A stretch of 64,000 nucleotides of DNA from Penicillium oxalicum (GCF_001723175.1 NC_064650.1:1302001-1366000); one strand, 5' to 3'; positions 9,729 to 21,137 are shown, counted from the first letter of the stretch. The notes: generated from the letters alone by a model not told the origin. Program-made: numbers and translations.

Positions 9729-11297
9729 ATGGCCACGACAGGCGTGTCTCCCACGCCAGCGCCGACAATCGCCGCGGTGCCACCTTTGGCCCCCGCCCTG
9801 GCCGTCCGCCCGTCCGTAGCTCCCTCACCTGGTCCCGGAACTCCCGGCTCCATTACGTCCAAAGAATGGGTTATCCCTCCTCGCCCCAAACCTGGCCGCA
9901 AGCCTGCCACGGATACACCACCTACGAAGCGTAAGGCCCAAAATCGGGCTGCGCAGCGCGCATTCCGAGAGCGTCGGGCCGCTCGAGTACAGGAACTCGA
10001 GGAGCAAATCAAGGAAATCGAAGATGGGCATGAAGCTCGGGTCGCTGCTCTGACAGAGCAGATGAGCAATCTGTCAAGAGAAATGGAACAGGCTCGGGAG
10101 GAGGTCAAGTGGTGGCGCGACCGATGCCATGCACTCGAGAAGGAGGTTTCAATTGAGCGCAATGCGAAGGAGACGCTGACCAAAGAGCTTCGGTCTTCTA
10201 CAACGGCCCTTTTCAACAGAGCATCTTCGTCAACAATGCCTGACTCTGTGCCACTTCCACCTCGCAAACGCCCCTTGACCCGGTCATCTCGCATGGATGA
10301 CTTGTTTTCCACGAATAAAGACCATGAAAAAGACGATGGCCTGGACCACGTACCTTTGGGGTGTAACAGTTGCTCAACCACACATTGTCAGTGCATTGAG
10401 GACGCTTTTGGCATGCCGATCGACACGCACGAGTCCTCTCGTGCTAGACACCCTCCTCACGGTGTCGGTAGTCCCGCTCGGGATATCTCGGATCCAGAGA
10501 TCAAGCCCGATCCAGAGGAGATGGAGATAGATTTCACATCGCGGTTTGCGGCTGCACCGGCTCAGTCCAGCTTACATGCTGAAAACGAAGTCTCCTCGCC
10601 ACCCGTGGACCCTTGTGGGTTCTGCCAGGACGGTACTCCGTGCATATGTGCCGAGATGGCTGCCCAAGAGCAACAGCGACAGCAAGCACAACTCTCAAGG
10701 AATCGACGGGAATCCTTCGGCAACAACCGTCTTGCACCGATTCAGTCCATGTCCCAATTTACCCCACCTCCTTCTGAGAGTGATGTGCGCTCCGAGGTCA
10801 CTCTTCCACCAATTAACCAGGCAACCAATCCTTGCATCAATGGTCCTGGCACTTGTGCTCAATGCCAGGCCGATCCCCGGAGTACGCTTTTCTGCAAGAC
10901 GTTGGCCGCCTCTCGATCGGCCAGTGGCAGCCCATCCGGAGGCGGATGCTGCGGGGGCAAGGGTGCGGACGGAGGATGCTGCATGTCGCGAAATGCACCC
11001 TCCTCATCAAGTGCACCCAAAGCTTCCTCGTCTGCCCAATCCATAGCGCCAAAGCCAGCCAATACAAACGCGCTGACCTTGAGCTGTGCTGACGCTTTCA
11101 CCACCCTCTCGCGCCACCCGAACTTTAACCAGGCTAGCGACGAGATTTCAACTTGGCTTCCGAAGCTGCACACTCTGCCTAATCCGCGTGATCTGGCTCT
11201 TCCGGAGGGTCATGGCAACAGACCCGCGATGGAAGTCGAGGCAGCCAGTGTGATGGGTGTGCTTCGTTACTTTGACAGGCGATTCGCCGACAATTGA
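9729..11297 (+). CDS. hapX: HapX, iron-responsive bZIP regulator working with the CCAAT-binding complex
   Basis: Nuclear transcription factor, 522 aa. In order: the Hap4-like segment SKEWVIPPRPKPGRKPA (44-60), which docks on the CCAAT-binding complex; the bZIP basic region KRKAQNRAAQRAFRERRAAR (67-86) and its leucine zipper/coiled coil (to about 155); and four Cys-rich regions that sense iron, CNSCSTTHCQC (212-222), CGFCQDGTPCIC (296-307), a third at 369-389, and CCGGKGADGGCC (407-418). A conserved C-terminal tail follows. In Aspergillus HapX represses iron-consuming genes under iron starvation and activates detoxification under excess. Single exon. ATG at 9729 gives the family-like N-terminus; an in-frame ATG at 9552 would add 59 residues. 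The neighbouring mitochondrial ferredoxin gene is a natural target type. Confidence 0.95.
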   Translation: MATTGVSPTPAPTIAAVPPLAPALAVRPSVAPSPGPGTPGSITSKEWVIPPRPKPGRKPATDTPPTKRKAQNRAAQRAFRERRAARVQELEEQIKEIEDGHEARVAALTEQMSNLSREMEQAREEVKWWRDRCHALEKEVSIERNAKETLTKELRSSTTALFNRASSSTMPDSVPLPPRKRPLTRSSRMDDLFSTNKDHEKDDGLDHVPLGCNSCSTTHCQCIEDAFGMPIDTHESSRARHPPHGVGSPARDISDPEIKPDPEEMEIDFTSRFAAAPAQSSLHAENEVSSPPVDPCGFCQDGTPCICAEMAAQEQQRQQAQLSRNRRESFGNNRLAPIQSMSQFTPPPSESDVRSEVTLPPINQATNPCINGPGTCAQCQADPRSTLFCKTLAASRSASGSPSGGGCCGGKGADGGCCMSRNAPSSSSAPKASSSAQSIAPKPANTNALTLSCADAFTTLSRHPNFNQASDEISTWLPKLHTLPNPRDLALPEGHGNRPAMEVEAASVMGVLRYFDRRFADN

Positions 11298-12364
11298 GCA
11301 CCGCCTTTGGCTTGATGATTTTTTGCTCCCAAAATCTCCTCTCATGACCTTCTGAGCGATCCGTGCTGGCTGTTTCTCCTCGTTCTGTCATACTTTTTTT
11401 TTTGCTTGTTAGCTATCTTGATACCCGTCTTCTTGAGCCTCTTCTGTACCATTACGCGCATTTCCCCGTCGTTCAGAGAGCATCGACTATGAATCTCTCA
11501 TCATTTCTTTTCGACAGAAATCTCCCGACAAATCATCACGTCTGTCGGATACGCGCGCGAGATTCTTCTCCTCTGCTCTGTATTCTGCGTCTCTCTCATT
11601 TCTTACAATCTCAAAAAGCATTTGATCGTTCTTTTACTCCTTTCCCCCTTTCCCTTTCTTGCTTGTACTTGACTTGGCATCTACCAAGCTGTTCCGACTT
11701 TGATTCAGCATCATGATGGATAGATACTGTTGTGTTTTATGACGATGATGGCCTGCTTTACGTTTCTTGTCTCTTGTGCGACTATTCTTCTTGGCGTTCC
11801 TCAACTCCACTCTTCTAGACGGATTGGACTCCCGGCGGTATGCGCCCCTGGAGCAAGATCTCCGTGGCATGTCTCTTTGCTTTTTACGTGTTCAATAGTG
11901 AATGAATTAAGGTCTCGACCTCTTGACGAGAGATCACCGCCACTTGTATGTCCGCATAATCGCACGAAGGTAGAAGCAAGGTGGGACTAACCACCGCGAG
12001 CGTCCCGCTGGAAAGATTGATCACAGAGTCAAGTTAATGAATCAGAAAATATCCATTTTAGCTGATTAATCGTAAAGGAGGTGAAATTAGTCCGTGTTTC
12101 AGGACAGTATGTAAGAAGTTGTCTTTTATACAGCTGATGCCCTGTGTTGCCTGGGCAGGTCATCGTCCTTTTTGGCAGGATACCCAAGCTTGAAATGACC
12201 AGCAAGCGAAAGGTAGGGAGGACCGATAAGTATTCTCGGGACGGATGGATACCTCCTGGCCTACAAGACGCGTGCGAAGACTGCGGCTTTGTCGAACCGT
12301 CAGTCCAAGATTAATCGGATGGGGAGACGAAGAGGCAAAGTGATTGTCAAGCCCGTTTCAAAAC
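11298..12364. other. Convergent intergenic region, no gene seen
   Basis: Space between hapX and ugo1, which converge. Pyrimidine-rich sequence fills 11380-11700. No domain-bearing frame was found on either strand. Confidence 0.6.
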
Positions 12365-13946
12365 TTAGAATCGCCCACCGCTGGTCTGGCTCGAGCCTCC
12401 AAGCATTGTAGCCTCTTCCTCGCTACCAGCAGCAAACCCACCAAGGATACTGGCTCCCCAGAAACCAGCAATGCCCCACATCCCGACACGCCAGCCGCGA
12501 TACAAACCCTTAATGCCTTGCCCCTGTCGACGCTTGGCTGTCTGTTGCTGTGTACTGCCCCGGCCGACAGCGAGACGAGCACGCTCAGCATCGGATATTG
12601 TGGAGGTGACACCTTCCTCTTGCACAATGTGCCACATGGTGCCCAAGACTCCGCGGTAGGTGCGCGGGGTAGGGACAATGGTCTCGACGTCTGAGGCATC
12701 AATGGAGGCGGCATGCACGCTGCCCGCAGAGGATTTCTGGCGCAAGCTGAGAGAGGTGTAGCTCGCAATCTGGGCACGGCGCAAGACAGTCTCGAGCGGG
12801 AACCGTACGGCGAGCTCGAGACCAGACGTGAGGAAGCTGAAGAGGTTCCACATGGAAGGATTGAGGAGAGGGTCGATTGACAGGTAGGACTTGAGGAAAA
12901 GCGGGGCCGAGGTTGTGATGAAGCTGGGCAAACTTGAGTGCAGAATTGTGATGGGGACCAAGTGAGATGGGATGGTACAGTTGGGAGTGGGAAGCTGACG
13001 AATGGCGTGAATCAAGGAGCGCGGGCCATGTGTGGCAGGCGTGAGCATAAGGAACGTGCGCGCTGTGTCGATCGGAGAGAGCAGGATTGCAGAGAGTGAA
13101 GTGGAGATGAAGGAAAGAATGAGAGTGGCGAGGGGAGAGGGTGCCGTCAGGATATCGGCGGCCATGGAGGATGAGATGTCCTCTTCTGGAAAGCCCACGA
13201 TGGCTGAAAGAAGACTGCGAATAAAGGTATTGAGCGTCGGAAGCAGCAGTGAGTAGATGAAGGTGGCGTTGGACGCTTTCCAGGGGGAGCTGGGTCCACT
13301 GGTGGACCATAATTGCGACAAGACATCCATCAACGAATTTGGATTACGAAGGCTCAGCGCATACTTGGGTAGCCCTGCTGCCGAATCCGGTCGAACATAT
13401 CCACTGCGGTCTGTGATGTGGTGGTGTCGATTCCTTCGAGATCGTGGTGTGCTTGAGGACGGCGTAGCCGGCGTGGCCGATGTGAAGTAGATACTCTCAT
13501 CGCCAGAGGATTCATTATCCTGAATCGCGGGGCGCTTAGTAAATGAGAACACAGATTGACAGGGACAGTCACTAACTCACCGATTCGTATGTGTTTTCTT
13601 CTGCGCCTGAGGGAGTCTTCCGTTGCTCTGATGGCTCCGTGGAATCTGGAACCACATACACCTGAAGGATGGTTTTGGCGACATCAAAGGGTTGCGCGGT
13701 CAGGACTTTCGTATACCGAACAAGAGCTCGGTTCAACGCATCCCGGACCCAGTCCGAAACCGATGGAGAAGAGTCCAGATAGTCCGAGTAGTCGATATCC
13801 GGAATCAGGTCGCGCGCGGTGTTTCCAAACACCTGGGCAGACGAGGACGACGTCACCTCGGTGGTGACATTTGAGGCAGTGGGGGACAAGCCCGACTGTG
13901 GGATATAATATGGCCGTAAAGGATTGATACCCTCACGCGTCGCCAT
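12365..13946 (-). CDS. ugo1: Ugo1-like mitochondrial outer-membrane fusion protein (carrier-related)
   Basis: 506 aa from two exons (13946-13581, 13519-12365; 59-nt intron, phase 0). The N-terminal part contains DALNRALVRYTKVLTAQPFDVAKTILQV, a degenerate mitochondrial-carrier PX-D motif. The C-terminal half has further carrier-like hydrophobic segments (FISTSLSAILLSPIDTAR, LELAVRFPLETVLRRAQIA) and GLYRGWRVGMWGI. This is the pattern of Ugo1, a modified carrier in the outer membrane that links the fusion GTPases Fzo1 and Mgm1 in yeast; yeast Ugo1 is about 502 aa. The middle (DESIYFTSATPATPSSSTPR) is disordered. It shares a 465 bp divergent promoter with the mitochondrial ferredoxin gene. Identification rests on length, degenerate carrier motifs and overall layout, so another outer-membrane carrier homologue remains possible. 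Confidence 0.75.
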
Positions 13947-14285
13947 TCTGAAGTGACGGGAGGTGGGATGTTCAGGTGTGATTGTATGATCGGCGGTCGG
14001 CGTTGGAGCGAAAGAAAGCTACGCGAAGCTTTGGATTCTCGGAGAAGGTCGATGAGTCCGCCAAATTTTTGGGAAGCAAAGGCGGTCCGGGTAGAAGCCG
14101 AGACGCCCGCCCTGCATTACTACTCGAGGTTCAGTGACTACAGCGTTGACTTATACCCAGTGAGTTGAACTCTTGGCCCATTTTTGACCTGTAGCCCTTT
14201 TTATTTGTCTTTCATTGCCTCTGCTGGCTCCGTTGAAGAGAAAAAAAGAAGAGTCTTGCCCAGTTGCGTTTCCCGTTGACTGGCC

Positions 14286-14290
14286 ATTGG
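14286..14290 (-). promoter_or_regulatory. CCAAT box between ugo1 and yah1
   Basis: ATTGG on the plus strand, 122 bp upstream of the yah1 ATG. HapX with the CCAAT-binding complex represses Fe-S protein genes in other Aspergilli, so this box is a candidate contact point. It is a single short match. Confidence 0.3.
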
Positions 14291-14411
14291 ACGGTCGCAG
14301 CCCGCGTCTCTGCCCCGAGATATCTCTTTCCCGACTCCGGGGCCGACATCAACTTCCTCTTTTGCAACTGACATCCACCGGGACCAAGCTCGCCCTCCAC
14401 ACCCACACACC

Positions 14412-15115
14412 ATGGCCATTTGGCGGCAATTCGGTCTACAACTGCGCCGCGCGGCGCCCAAGGCGAACTACGGTACTCTCGGTCTCACCCGGCCTCCGCG
14501 ACAGTTCAGCCACTCTACAGGTCAACCCTTCACTGGGTTAGGAAAGAACGGCGGGCTGGGACCGCAGACGTGGAAGTTTCGGAGATCCTTTTCTGTGACG
14601 GCGCATACCGCTCATGGTCACATCACGCCGCCAAAGGCCGGCGAGGAGTGAGTCAGCCTAGCGAAATCTATGTTGCAGGGAGAGAGGCTCAAGTCGTGAT
14701 TGTAGGATCAATATTACGTTTATCGACAAAGACGGTACCAAGGTGGAATTGCAGGTGGCTGAGGGTGACAACTTGTTGGACATTGCCCAGGCCAATGATC
14801 TCGAGATGGAGGGTATGTGCAGTTCCTATGAGAGATGGTAGACAGGCGGCTAAACTCACTCCCAAAATTACAGGTGCATGCGGCGGCTCATGTGCCTGCT
14901 CAACCTGCCATGTGATTGTGGAGGATCCAGACATGTTTGACAAGATGGAGGAGCCTTCAGATGACGAGAACGACATGTTGGATTTGGCATTTGGATTGAC
15001 TGAGACATCGCGACTCGGATGTCAAGTGATTATGAGCAAAGATTTGGACGGCCTTGTTGTGCGTCTGCCTTCGATGACTCGAAACCTCCAGGCGAGCGAC
15101 TTCCAGTCCAAGTGA
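14412..15115 (+). CDS. yah1: Mitochondrial [2Fe-2S] ferredoxin (adrenodoxin/Yah1 type)
   Basis: 194 aa from three exons (14412-14647, 14706-14812, 14874-15115; frame kept). The N-terminus is Arg-rich without early acids, as expected of a matrix presequence. The ferredoxin core starts at INITFIDKDGTKVELQVAEG. Cluster ligands are C117, C123 and C126 in ACGGSCACSTCHVIV (C-x5-C-x2-C) and C164 in SRLGCQVIM. The acidic helix DEENDMLD-like segment for partner docking is present (residues 144-152). The protein passes electrons from ferredoxin reductase to Fe-S cluster assembly and to heme A/ubiquinone synthesis, and is essential in yeast. The family match is very clear. Confidence 0.93.
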
Positions 15116-15424
15116 GATGGAGTCATGGTTCAAACCTCTCCAAGCCAAGTGCAACCGCAGCGACGGCGAACCCACACGGAGGCCGGTTGGATTATCAACG
15201 ACCTGGAAAAGACAGGGCTGTTTGATGATTGCGATGCCTCGAGAAGAAAACTCCCCTGTAACTTTATCTTATATATATTGAGAGAAAACGGTCATATTGA
15301 TTTACAAGCAAACGAACAAAAGAACACGAAGGTAACATGAAAAATCTCCCAACGCCGGAAAGATGCCATGGGTAGTAATAATCGTAGACAATCCGCCAAA
15401 CAATTTTTTTTTTTTGCAATCAAG
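15116..15424. other. Short convergent intergenic region
   Basis: 309 bp between the yah1 stop and the rrp15 stop, with an A/T-rich stretch and T10 near 15406. No gene seen. Confidence 0.6.
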
Positions 15425-16330
15425 TTAGGCCTCCTCGATATTCAATGGCTTGCCTTTCTTGCCATTGATCAACTCAAGGAATCCTTGCTTGCTGACCTCG
15501 TTGACGGCCTTCTCTCGCTCGCCCATGCCGACAGTACCCTTCTTGCGCTCCTCTCTTGCGGCCTCCTCGCCTCGGACTTGCGCAGCTCTCACGGCGTTGA
15601 ACAGCTTGACAACACCACGCTGGGCTGTCTTGCGAAGACGCTTTTCCTCCTCTCCCACCTGTCCTGTCAAGCCTCGCTCAACACCCATCACATCCCGAAC
15701 GCGGCCACGATCCAATTCTTCCTTCTTCTCAGCACGGAGTTTGGCACGAGCCGCTTTGTCGAGTTTCTCATTCTCCCATTCACTGCTTGTTTGCGCAGCC
15801 TTTCTACTGCGCGAGAGCACGGGGTCGGAGCGAGCGGAGGCAGGAAGTTTGGTGGACAGAATTTTTGAAATAGACGTGGAAAAGGCCGATGGATCGTTGC
15901 GCTTGGGGATTGTACGACGCTTGCCACCTGTCGCCGATTGATCTCCATCAGAATCGTCTTCCCCATCTTCGTCATCGGACGCGGAAGCGACGAGATCTTG
16001 TTCATCGAATTCGTCGTCTTGCATTTCGTCGTCGTCGTCGGCTGCGTCGCTAGAATCGTCGGCAGTAGGTCTTGACTTGGCTGAGGCGACCACCTTCGTT
16101 GTTTTCTTCTTGGGGGGCGCGACAACGGTCTTCTTGGTCACCGTCACACCACCCTCGTCTTCGTCGTCCGAGTCGGCCAGATTGACGGGCTTGAAGTCGC
16201 CCTGCTGGTCGTCCTGCTCATCTTCAGAACTGCTGTGGTACTCGCGCTGCTTGCGGAATTTCTTGGGCCGTGTGGTTTTGCCCTGCATGCCATCTTGGAC
16301 TTTGCGCTTTTTGGAGTAGGATCCAACCAT
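15425..16330 (-). CDS. rrp15: Rrp15-type ribosomal RNA processing protein
   Basis: 301 aa, single exon, ATG at 16330. The N-terminal half is basic (SKKRKVQDGMQGKTTRPKKF) and then strongly acidic (SSSEDEQDD, DSSDAADDDDEMQDDEFDEQD). The C-terminal half carries the Rrp15 core: FSTSISKILSTKLPAS, PVLSRSRKA, RAKLRAEKKEELDRGRVRDV, LRKTAQRGVVKLFNAVRAAQ and KQGFLELINGKK. Yeast Rrp15 is a nucleolar pre-60S factor needed for early 27S pre-rRNA processing. It starts 255 bp from the divergently transcribed srp54, so the two may share a promoter suited to growth-linked expression. Confidence 0.88.
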   Translation of the reverse strand: MVGSYSKKRKVQDGMQGKTTRPKKFRKQREYHSSSEDEQDDQQGDFKPVNLADSDDEDEGGVTVTKKTVVAPPKKKTTKVVASAKSRPTADDSSDAADDDDEMQDDEFDEQDLVASASDDEDGEDDSDGDQSATGGKRRTIPKRNDPSAFSTSISKILSTKLPASARSDPVLSRSRKAAQTSSEWENEKLDKAARAKLRAEKKEELDRGRVRDVMGVERGLTGQVGEEEKRLRKTAQRGVVKLFNAVRAAQVRGEEAAREERKKGTVGMGEREKAVNEVSKQGFLELINGKKGKPLNIEEA

Positions 16331-16585
16331 TGTGAAAAAGGTAAAAATAAATATGACAATTGAATGTTGGACCGGATAAGTCGCGAGCTGCAGCCTCGAT
16401 CGTCTCAGAAGCATTCAACTTTTTTTTTGGGCGGTGAGAGCCTCCCGCTCTCCGATTGGAACTCCGCATTGCCTCCTTGGCCTCTCGGCTGTCGCCCCTC
16501 CACCTCCAGCTGTCGCTCTTCGATTGGGAATCCCCACGTTTACTTTCTGAAATCAACCACCTTCAGATCTCATCAACTACCCATC
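16331..16585. promoter_or_regulatory. Shared divergent promoter of rrp15 and srp54
   Basis: 255 bp separate the two start codons. The region holds C/T-rich blocks near 16440-16560 and a T9 run at about 16420. No specific factor site is claimed. Confidence 0.5.
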
Positions 16586-18279
16586 ATGGTTCTCCAGGAT
16601 CTTGGGCGGCGTATCAACTCCGCCGTCAATGACTTGACGAGGTCTAACAATCTCGATGAAAAGGTATCATGCGCCGAGCGCTTCATCGTGGACCGTTGAT
16701 GCGAACCGTATATGCTAATACATCCCAGGCGTTCGATGACATGCTGAAGGAGATCTGCGCTGCCCTTCTCTCCGCCGATGTCAACGTCAAACTTGTACAA
16801 ACTCTTCGCAAGTCCATCAAATCCAGTGTCAACTTTTCCAGTCTCCCAGCTGCGGTCAACAAGAAGCGCCTGATTCAGAAGACCGTCTTCGACGAGCTTG
16901 TGGCATTGGTCGATCCCCATGCGCAACCCTTTCGCCCCAAGAAGGGCCGCTCGAATGTGATCATGTTTGTGGGTCTGCAGGGTGCGGGTAAGACAACGAC
17001 ATGTACGAAGCTGGCTCGTCACTATCAGACTCGTGGATTTAAGACTGCCTTGGTGTGCGCGGACACTTTCCGTGCAGGTGCCTTCGACCAGTTAAAGCAA
17101 AACGCAACCAAGGCGAAGATCCCATACTATGGTAGCTTGACACAGACCGACCCCGCCGTCGTGGCCGCCGAGGGTGTTGCCAAATTCAAGAAGGAGCGCT
17201 TCGACATTATTATCGTGGATACTAGTGGTCGTCATCGCCAGGAAGAGGAGCTCTTCACCGAGATGACTCAGATTCAGGAGGCCGTGACCCCTGACCAGAC
17301 TATTCTTGTCCTTGATGGAACCATCGGTCAGGCTGCGGAGTCTCAATCTGCCGCTTTCAAGGCCACGGCCAACTTTGGTGCTATCATCATCACTAAGACG
17401 GACGGCAATGCTGCGGGAGGTGGTGCAATTTCTGCAGTTGCTGCCACACACACTCCCATCATTTTCCTTGGTACTGGTGAGCACCTGATGGATCTCGAGC
17501 GATTTGAACCGCGTGCGTTTGTGCAGAAGCTGCTTGGTATGGGCGATGTTGCCAGCCTGGTTGAACACGTGCAGGCCATCACCAAGGACTCTAGCTCGGC
17601 CAAGGAGACCTATAAGCACATCGCCGAGGGTATCTACACAATCCGCGACTTCCGTGAAAACATCACCTCTATCATGAAGATGGGACCCTTGTCCAAGTTG
17701 TCAGGCATGATTCCCGGTTTATCCAACCTCACGCAGGGCCTCGATGATGAGGATGGTTCCATGAAGCTTCGCCGCATGATCTACATTTTTGACAGTATGA
17801 CTGCCAAGGAGTTGGACAGCGACGGCAAGACCTTTGTGGAACAGCCTAGCCGTATGGTCCGCATTGCTCATGGCAGTGGAACGACTGTTCGTGAGGTGGA
17901 GGACCTTCTTTCCCAACACCGCATGATGGCTGGTATGGCCAAGCGGGTCGGTGGACAGAAGAAGCAGATGCAACGAGCACAGAATATGCTCAAGGGTGGC
18001 AACAACCAACAACAGCTTGCGGCGATGCAGAAGCGGATGGCTGCCATGGGAGGCGCTGGCGGCATGGGCGGCATGGGCGGTATGCCGGGCATGGGCGATA
18101 TGGCCAAGATGATGCAGATGATGGGCGGTGGCGGTCAAGGCGGCGGTGGTATGCCCGGCCTTGGTGGCATGGACTTGCAGAGTATGATGAGCCAAATGGG
18201 TGGTTTGATGGGCGGTCTTGGTGGCATGGGAAGCGGTGGTGCCGGTGGCAGTGGTGGTGGCCGAGGTCGTGGTCGGTAG
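16586..18279 (+). CDS. srp54: Signal recognition particle subunit SRP54
   Basis: 542 aa GTPase from two exons (16586-16663, 16729-18279). It comprises the N domain, then the G domain with G1 GLQGAGKTT (108-116), [12 protein letters not shown]3 DTSGRH, G4 TKTDGNA and G5-region GTGEH. A Met-rich M domain follows ([23 protein letters not shown]). It binds SRP RNA and signal sequences of nascent chains and, with the SRP receptor, delivers ribosomes to the ER. The extreme C-terminus is a Gly/Met repeat tail ([12 protein letters not shown]) rich in methionines. The small first exon (26 codons) is placed by the N-domain start [14 protein letters not shown]. Open frames on the opposite strand over the Gly/Met tail are shadows. 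Confidence 0.96.
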
Positions 18280-19044
18280 GAGATGTCCGGAAGATGACAC
18301 TCTTGTTCGTGTCTCGGCCCCTTTCGCTGTACATCTCATACCCAGTCACAGCTCGTCGACTTTGCATTTGGTGGGCGTTTTGGTGTTTTGAATTCGGTGA
18401 CCCGGAGCGTTGATGATGGTGACTTATGTTTCGACCGATCCTTGGTGATGCTCATCAATTCTATCCGCATATAATTGAAGACTGATATGATTCATGCACA
18501 AGTTCCCTCGGCGTAACAAATAGGCAGAATTTTCGGCGACCTTTGGAATATTGAGTCTTGTTCTCTCAGGGGTGTTCCCTCGTGCAATGACAGCAGCTAC
18601 TCAGATCTTTTACCTCTTTACCTGCCCAATGTTATGAGCTAGAAGGGCCTTAGTGGGAGAACAGTGGACCCAAATTGGAAAGTCTTGTGATATTCTCCAT
18701 AGTCACATGCACAAGCATGTTCCCATGATCATCTGAACTTCCTAATTGCCCCTTCCGAAATAGCAGATTTATTGGCGATACATATTTCTGACAGAGTGCG
18801 GCTCAATCAAGGAGGTATTTGTACGAATTCCTAAGAGTTTGGAGAGCAAAATCTTTCCAACGCGCTGAAAGTTTATCCATATGACGCGGGTTGACAAGAA
18901 AAACCGAAGCAATGCTCTATTTAATGATTTTCAATCGTCGATTGGCATTTGATGTTTTGCTTTCCCTCGCCCTTCTGAATAGATAGCCAACAGGCATGGG
19001 CAAGTGAGTGTGACTCACTGATTGGAATCTCGCGGCCTCAACTA
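18280..19044. other. Convergent intergenic region, no gene seen
   Basis: 765 bp between the srp54 and PhoD gene ends. A/T-rich, no coding signal or RNA motif recognised. Confidence 0.6.
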
Positions 19045-21137
19045 TTACACAGTCATCTTGTGGTACATTTCAGTAGCCCAGTCGAGACCCTGTCGCGCCA
19101 ATTCCTCAGCACGGCCGACGGTCTTCTTGAGTGCCACATCCCAGCTTTCTTTGGGAATCCTGTCCTCTAATATCCGTCCCGGCGGAAGATAATTGTTTTT
19201 CTCGGGAATATTCACGGCTCCGGCGGCAGTTTCCCGGTCCAGGGGGATACTCAGTCGATATTTCCAGACAACCTCGCCATCCACGTACAAGGAGTATGTC
19301 AGTATTGAGCTGCGGACCGGCACCGGGGCCACGGCGGTTGGGTCAGCCTCATCCACCCCGTCGGCGATTTCAATGTATCCGAATTTGCTATTGCCGTCCG
19401 GGGCGTATTTCACAGAGACATCCTCGTCGTCGGTCTGATAATACGAGCGTACTGGGAGATAGAACATGCTTAATGGGCCGACACTGAACTCGTGAAGGCC
19501 TAGGCCTGCTGTATCGGGCTGCGATTCTGATGCAGGAAAGTCAAGACTTGGGTCGGGGAATCGTGTGGCGCCAAACTCGTGGCGATCTCCACTGAGAAGA
19601 ACAATACGGACACCAAGTTCACGCTCAGCACGCCACATGGCTTCGAAGACGGTCCGACGCTCGTTGAGGAAGCCGCCCCATGTGTCCGCTGTGCCAACAT
19701 GCCAATTCTTGGTAAAAGGTACACTGGAACTGATGATTTTCCAGCGCACGCCCTCTGGCTCTGGAGTTGATAGATATGTCAGAAGCGACTGGAGTTGCGC
19801 GAAGCCAAGGATCGTTGAATTGCCCTTGGAGGGCTCGGATCGATAGGTGCGAGTATCGAGCATGAAAAAGGAGGCGGGACCATTGATGAAGGAGAAGTAC
19901 GTGACTTCATCTGGATTGGCAAATGATTCTTCTGGAACGGGTGGATTGGCAGCGACGTGATAATGTTGGAAGGGGTCCACGGCGGCTGGATAGGGAGCCG
20001 TCTTGTTTCCGCGCGACCAGTCATTTTCAATCTCGTGGTCATCAAGGGTATGGATCCATGGGAGATCAATGGCTCGGTCCTCAAGAGACGATACATTCCA
20101 GGAAGGCGAAGCGTAGATGCGACGGTATTCGCTGCGGTAGTGATCCATCGAGGAGCCGAACCTGAATGGCACATCGATATAGACAAAGTCACCCAGGAAG
20201 AGCATAAACGCCGGCCGCATAATCTGGGGCAACTTGGCGAGTGCTTCTGTCATCAGTTCAATCCCCGGCACCTTCAAAGGGTGTGAAAGAATGTTGTATG
20301 GGAAATTGGGTTTGATGCAGCTGGATGTCACAAAAGAGAGCCTATTCGCTGGCGGTGACCCGGGCTGCGGCGCTGTCATGAAGCTTCCGCTTTTGTTGTT
20401 GGACAACAAGTAGTTGTATTGGGTGGAGGGCTTCAGGTTCTTAAGCGTCACCGTAGCCGTGAAGTCCGTGATATCATCAAGTTTGTAGATTGTTCCCTCT
20501 TCGATCCATTCCGGGGCGTTGTAGGACGATGTTTCTTGGTAAGAAACCGTAATGGGCAATTGACTTTGGTCAGGCTCCCGAAGCAGCAGATTCGCCGTGG
20601 TTGGCGAGACATGACCGACACGAGAAAACGACACATCGGCACTGGGATACATGACCAGGCCGCGGATCAAGAAATCGAGGGTCAGTAATGCCACGACGAT
20701 GTTGATGAGAGCCGTGAACGTGGTCGACCATGGTGAGTGCTTCGATGGCAGGCCGGTCAAAAGGATCTTCAGGACAGAATCTTTGGATCCTGCATCAGTC
20801 GAGCCTGGGGGGTTTTCTGCGAGCATAATGTGAGTATAGATTTCTCGGAGGGCTGTTGTGTGATTCTGAGCACTTACTTGACCTTTTGTTGTCATTCTTG
20901 GCCCGGGTGGATGGAGGTGGGTATGGATTTTGTCGGAGGGACCAAAACGACGTGAGGTACACCACCAGAGATGTAAAAATGAGGGGAACGAAATGATGGC
21001 CAGGTATCTGGACGCGTTAGCATCACCGAAGCTTCTGGCTGTGGAGGAGAAATCCTCACCCATCTCAAGAAGATGAAGCTGCATATGCGGATCGCCGTTG
21101 AGCTGGCAGCCGTTACCAGGCGAGGGATAGATGCCAT
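19045..21137 (-). CDS. Membrane-anchored PhoD-like metallophosphatase
   Basis: 659 aa from three exons: 21137-21060, 21007-20878, 20816-19045 (introns of 52 and 61 nt). The spliced N-terminus starts MASIPRLVTAASSTAIRICS and reads across the first junction as FLRW/IPGHHFVPLIF. It gives one hydrophobic segment there and a second at FTALINIVVALLTLDFLIRG. The catalytic part follows the PhoD pattern: LGDFVYIDVPF, the metal-binding block WIHTLDDHEIENDW, and LLSGDRHEFGATRF. Bacterial PhoD enzymes hydrolyse phosphodiesters; the fungal substrate is unknown. The longest open frame here (823 codons, to 21516) is misleading, because it runs through both introns and far upstream without being the real N-terminus. 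An ATG at 20826, inside intron 2, could start a shorter form with one membrane segment. Confidence 0.85.

Noticed and set aside
17719..18339. 206-codon His/Thr-rich antisense frame over the SRP54 tail
   Set aside because: Shadow of the Gly/Met-rich C-terminus of SRP54.
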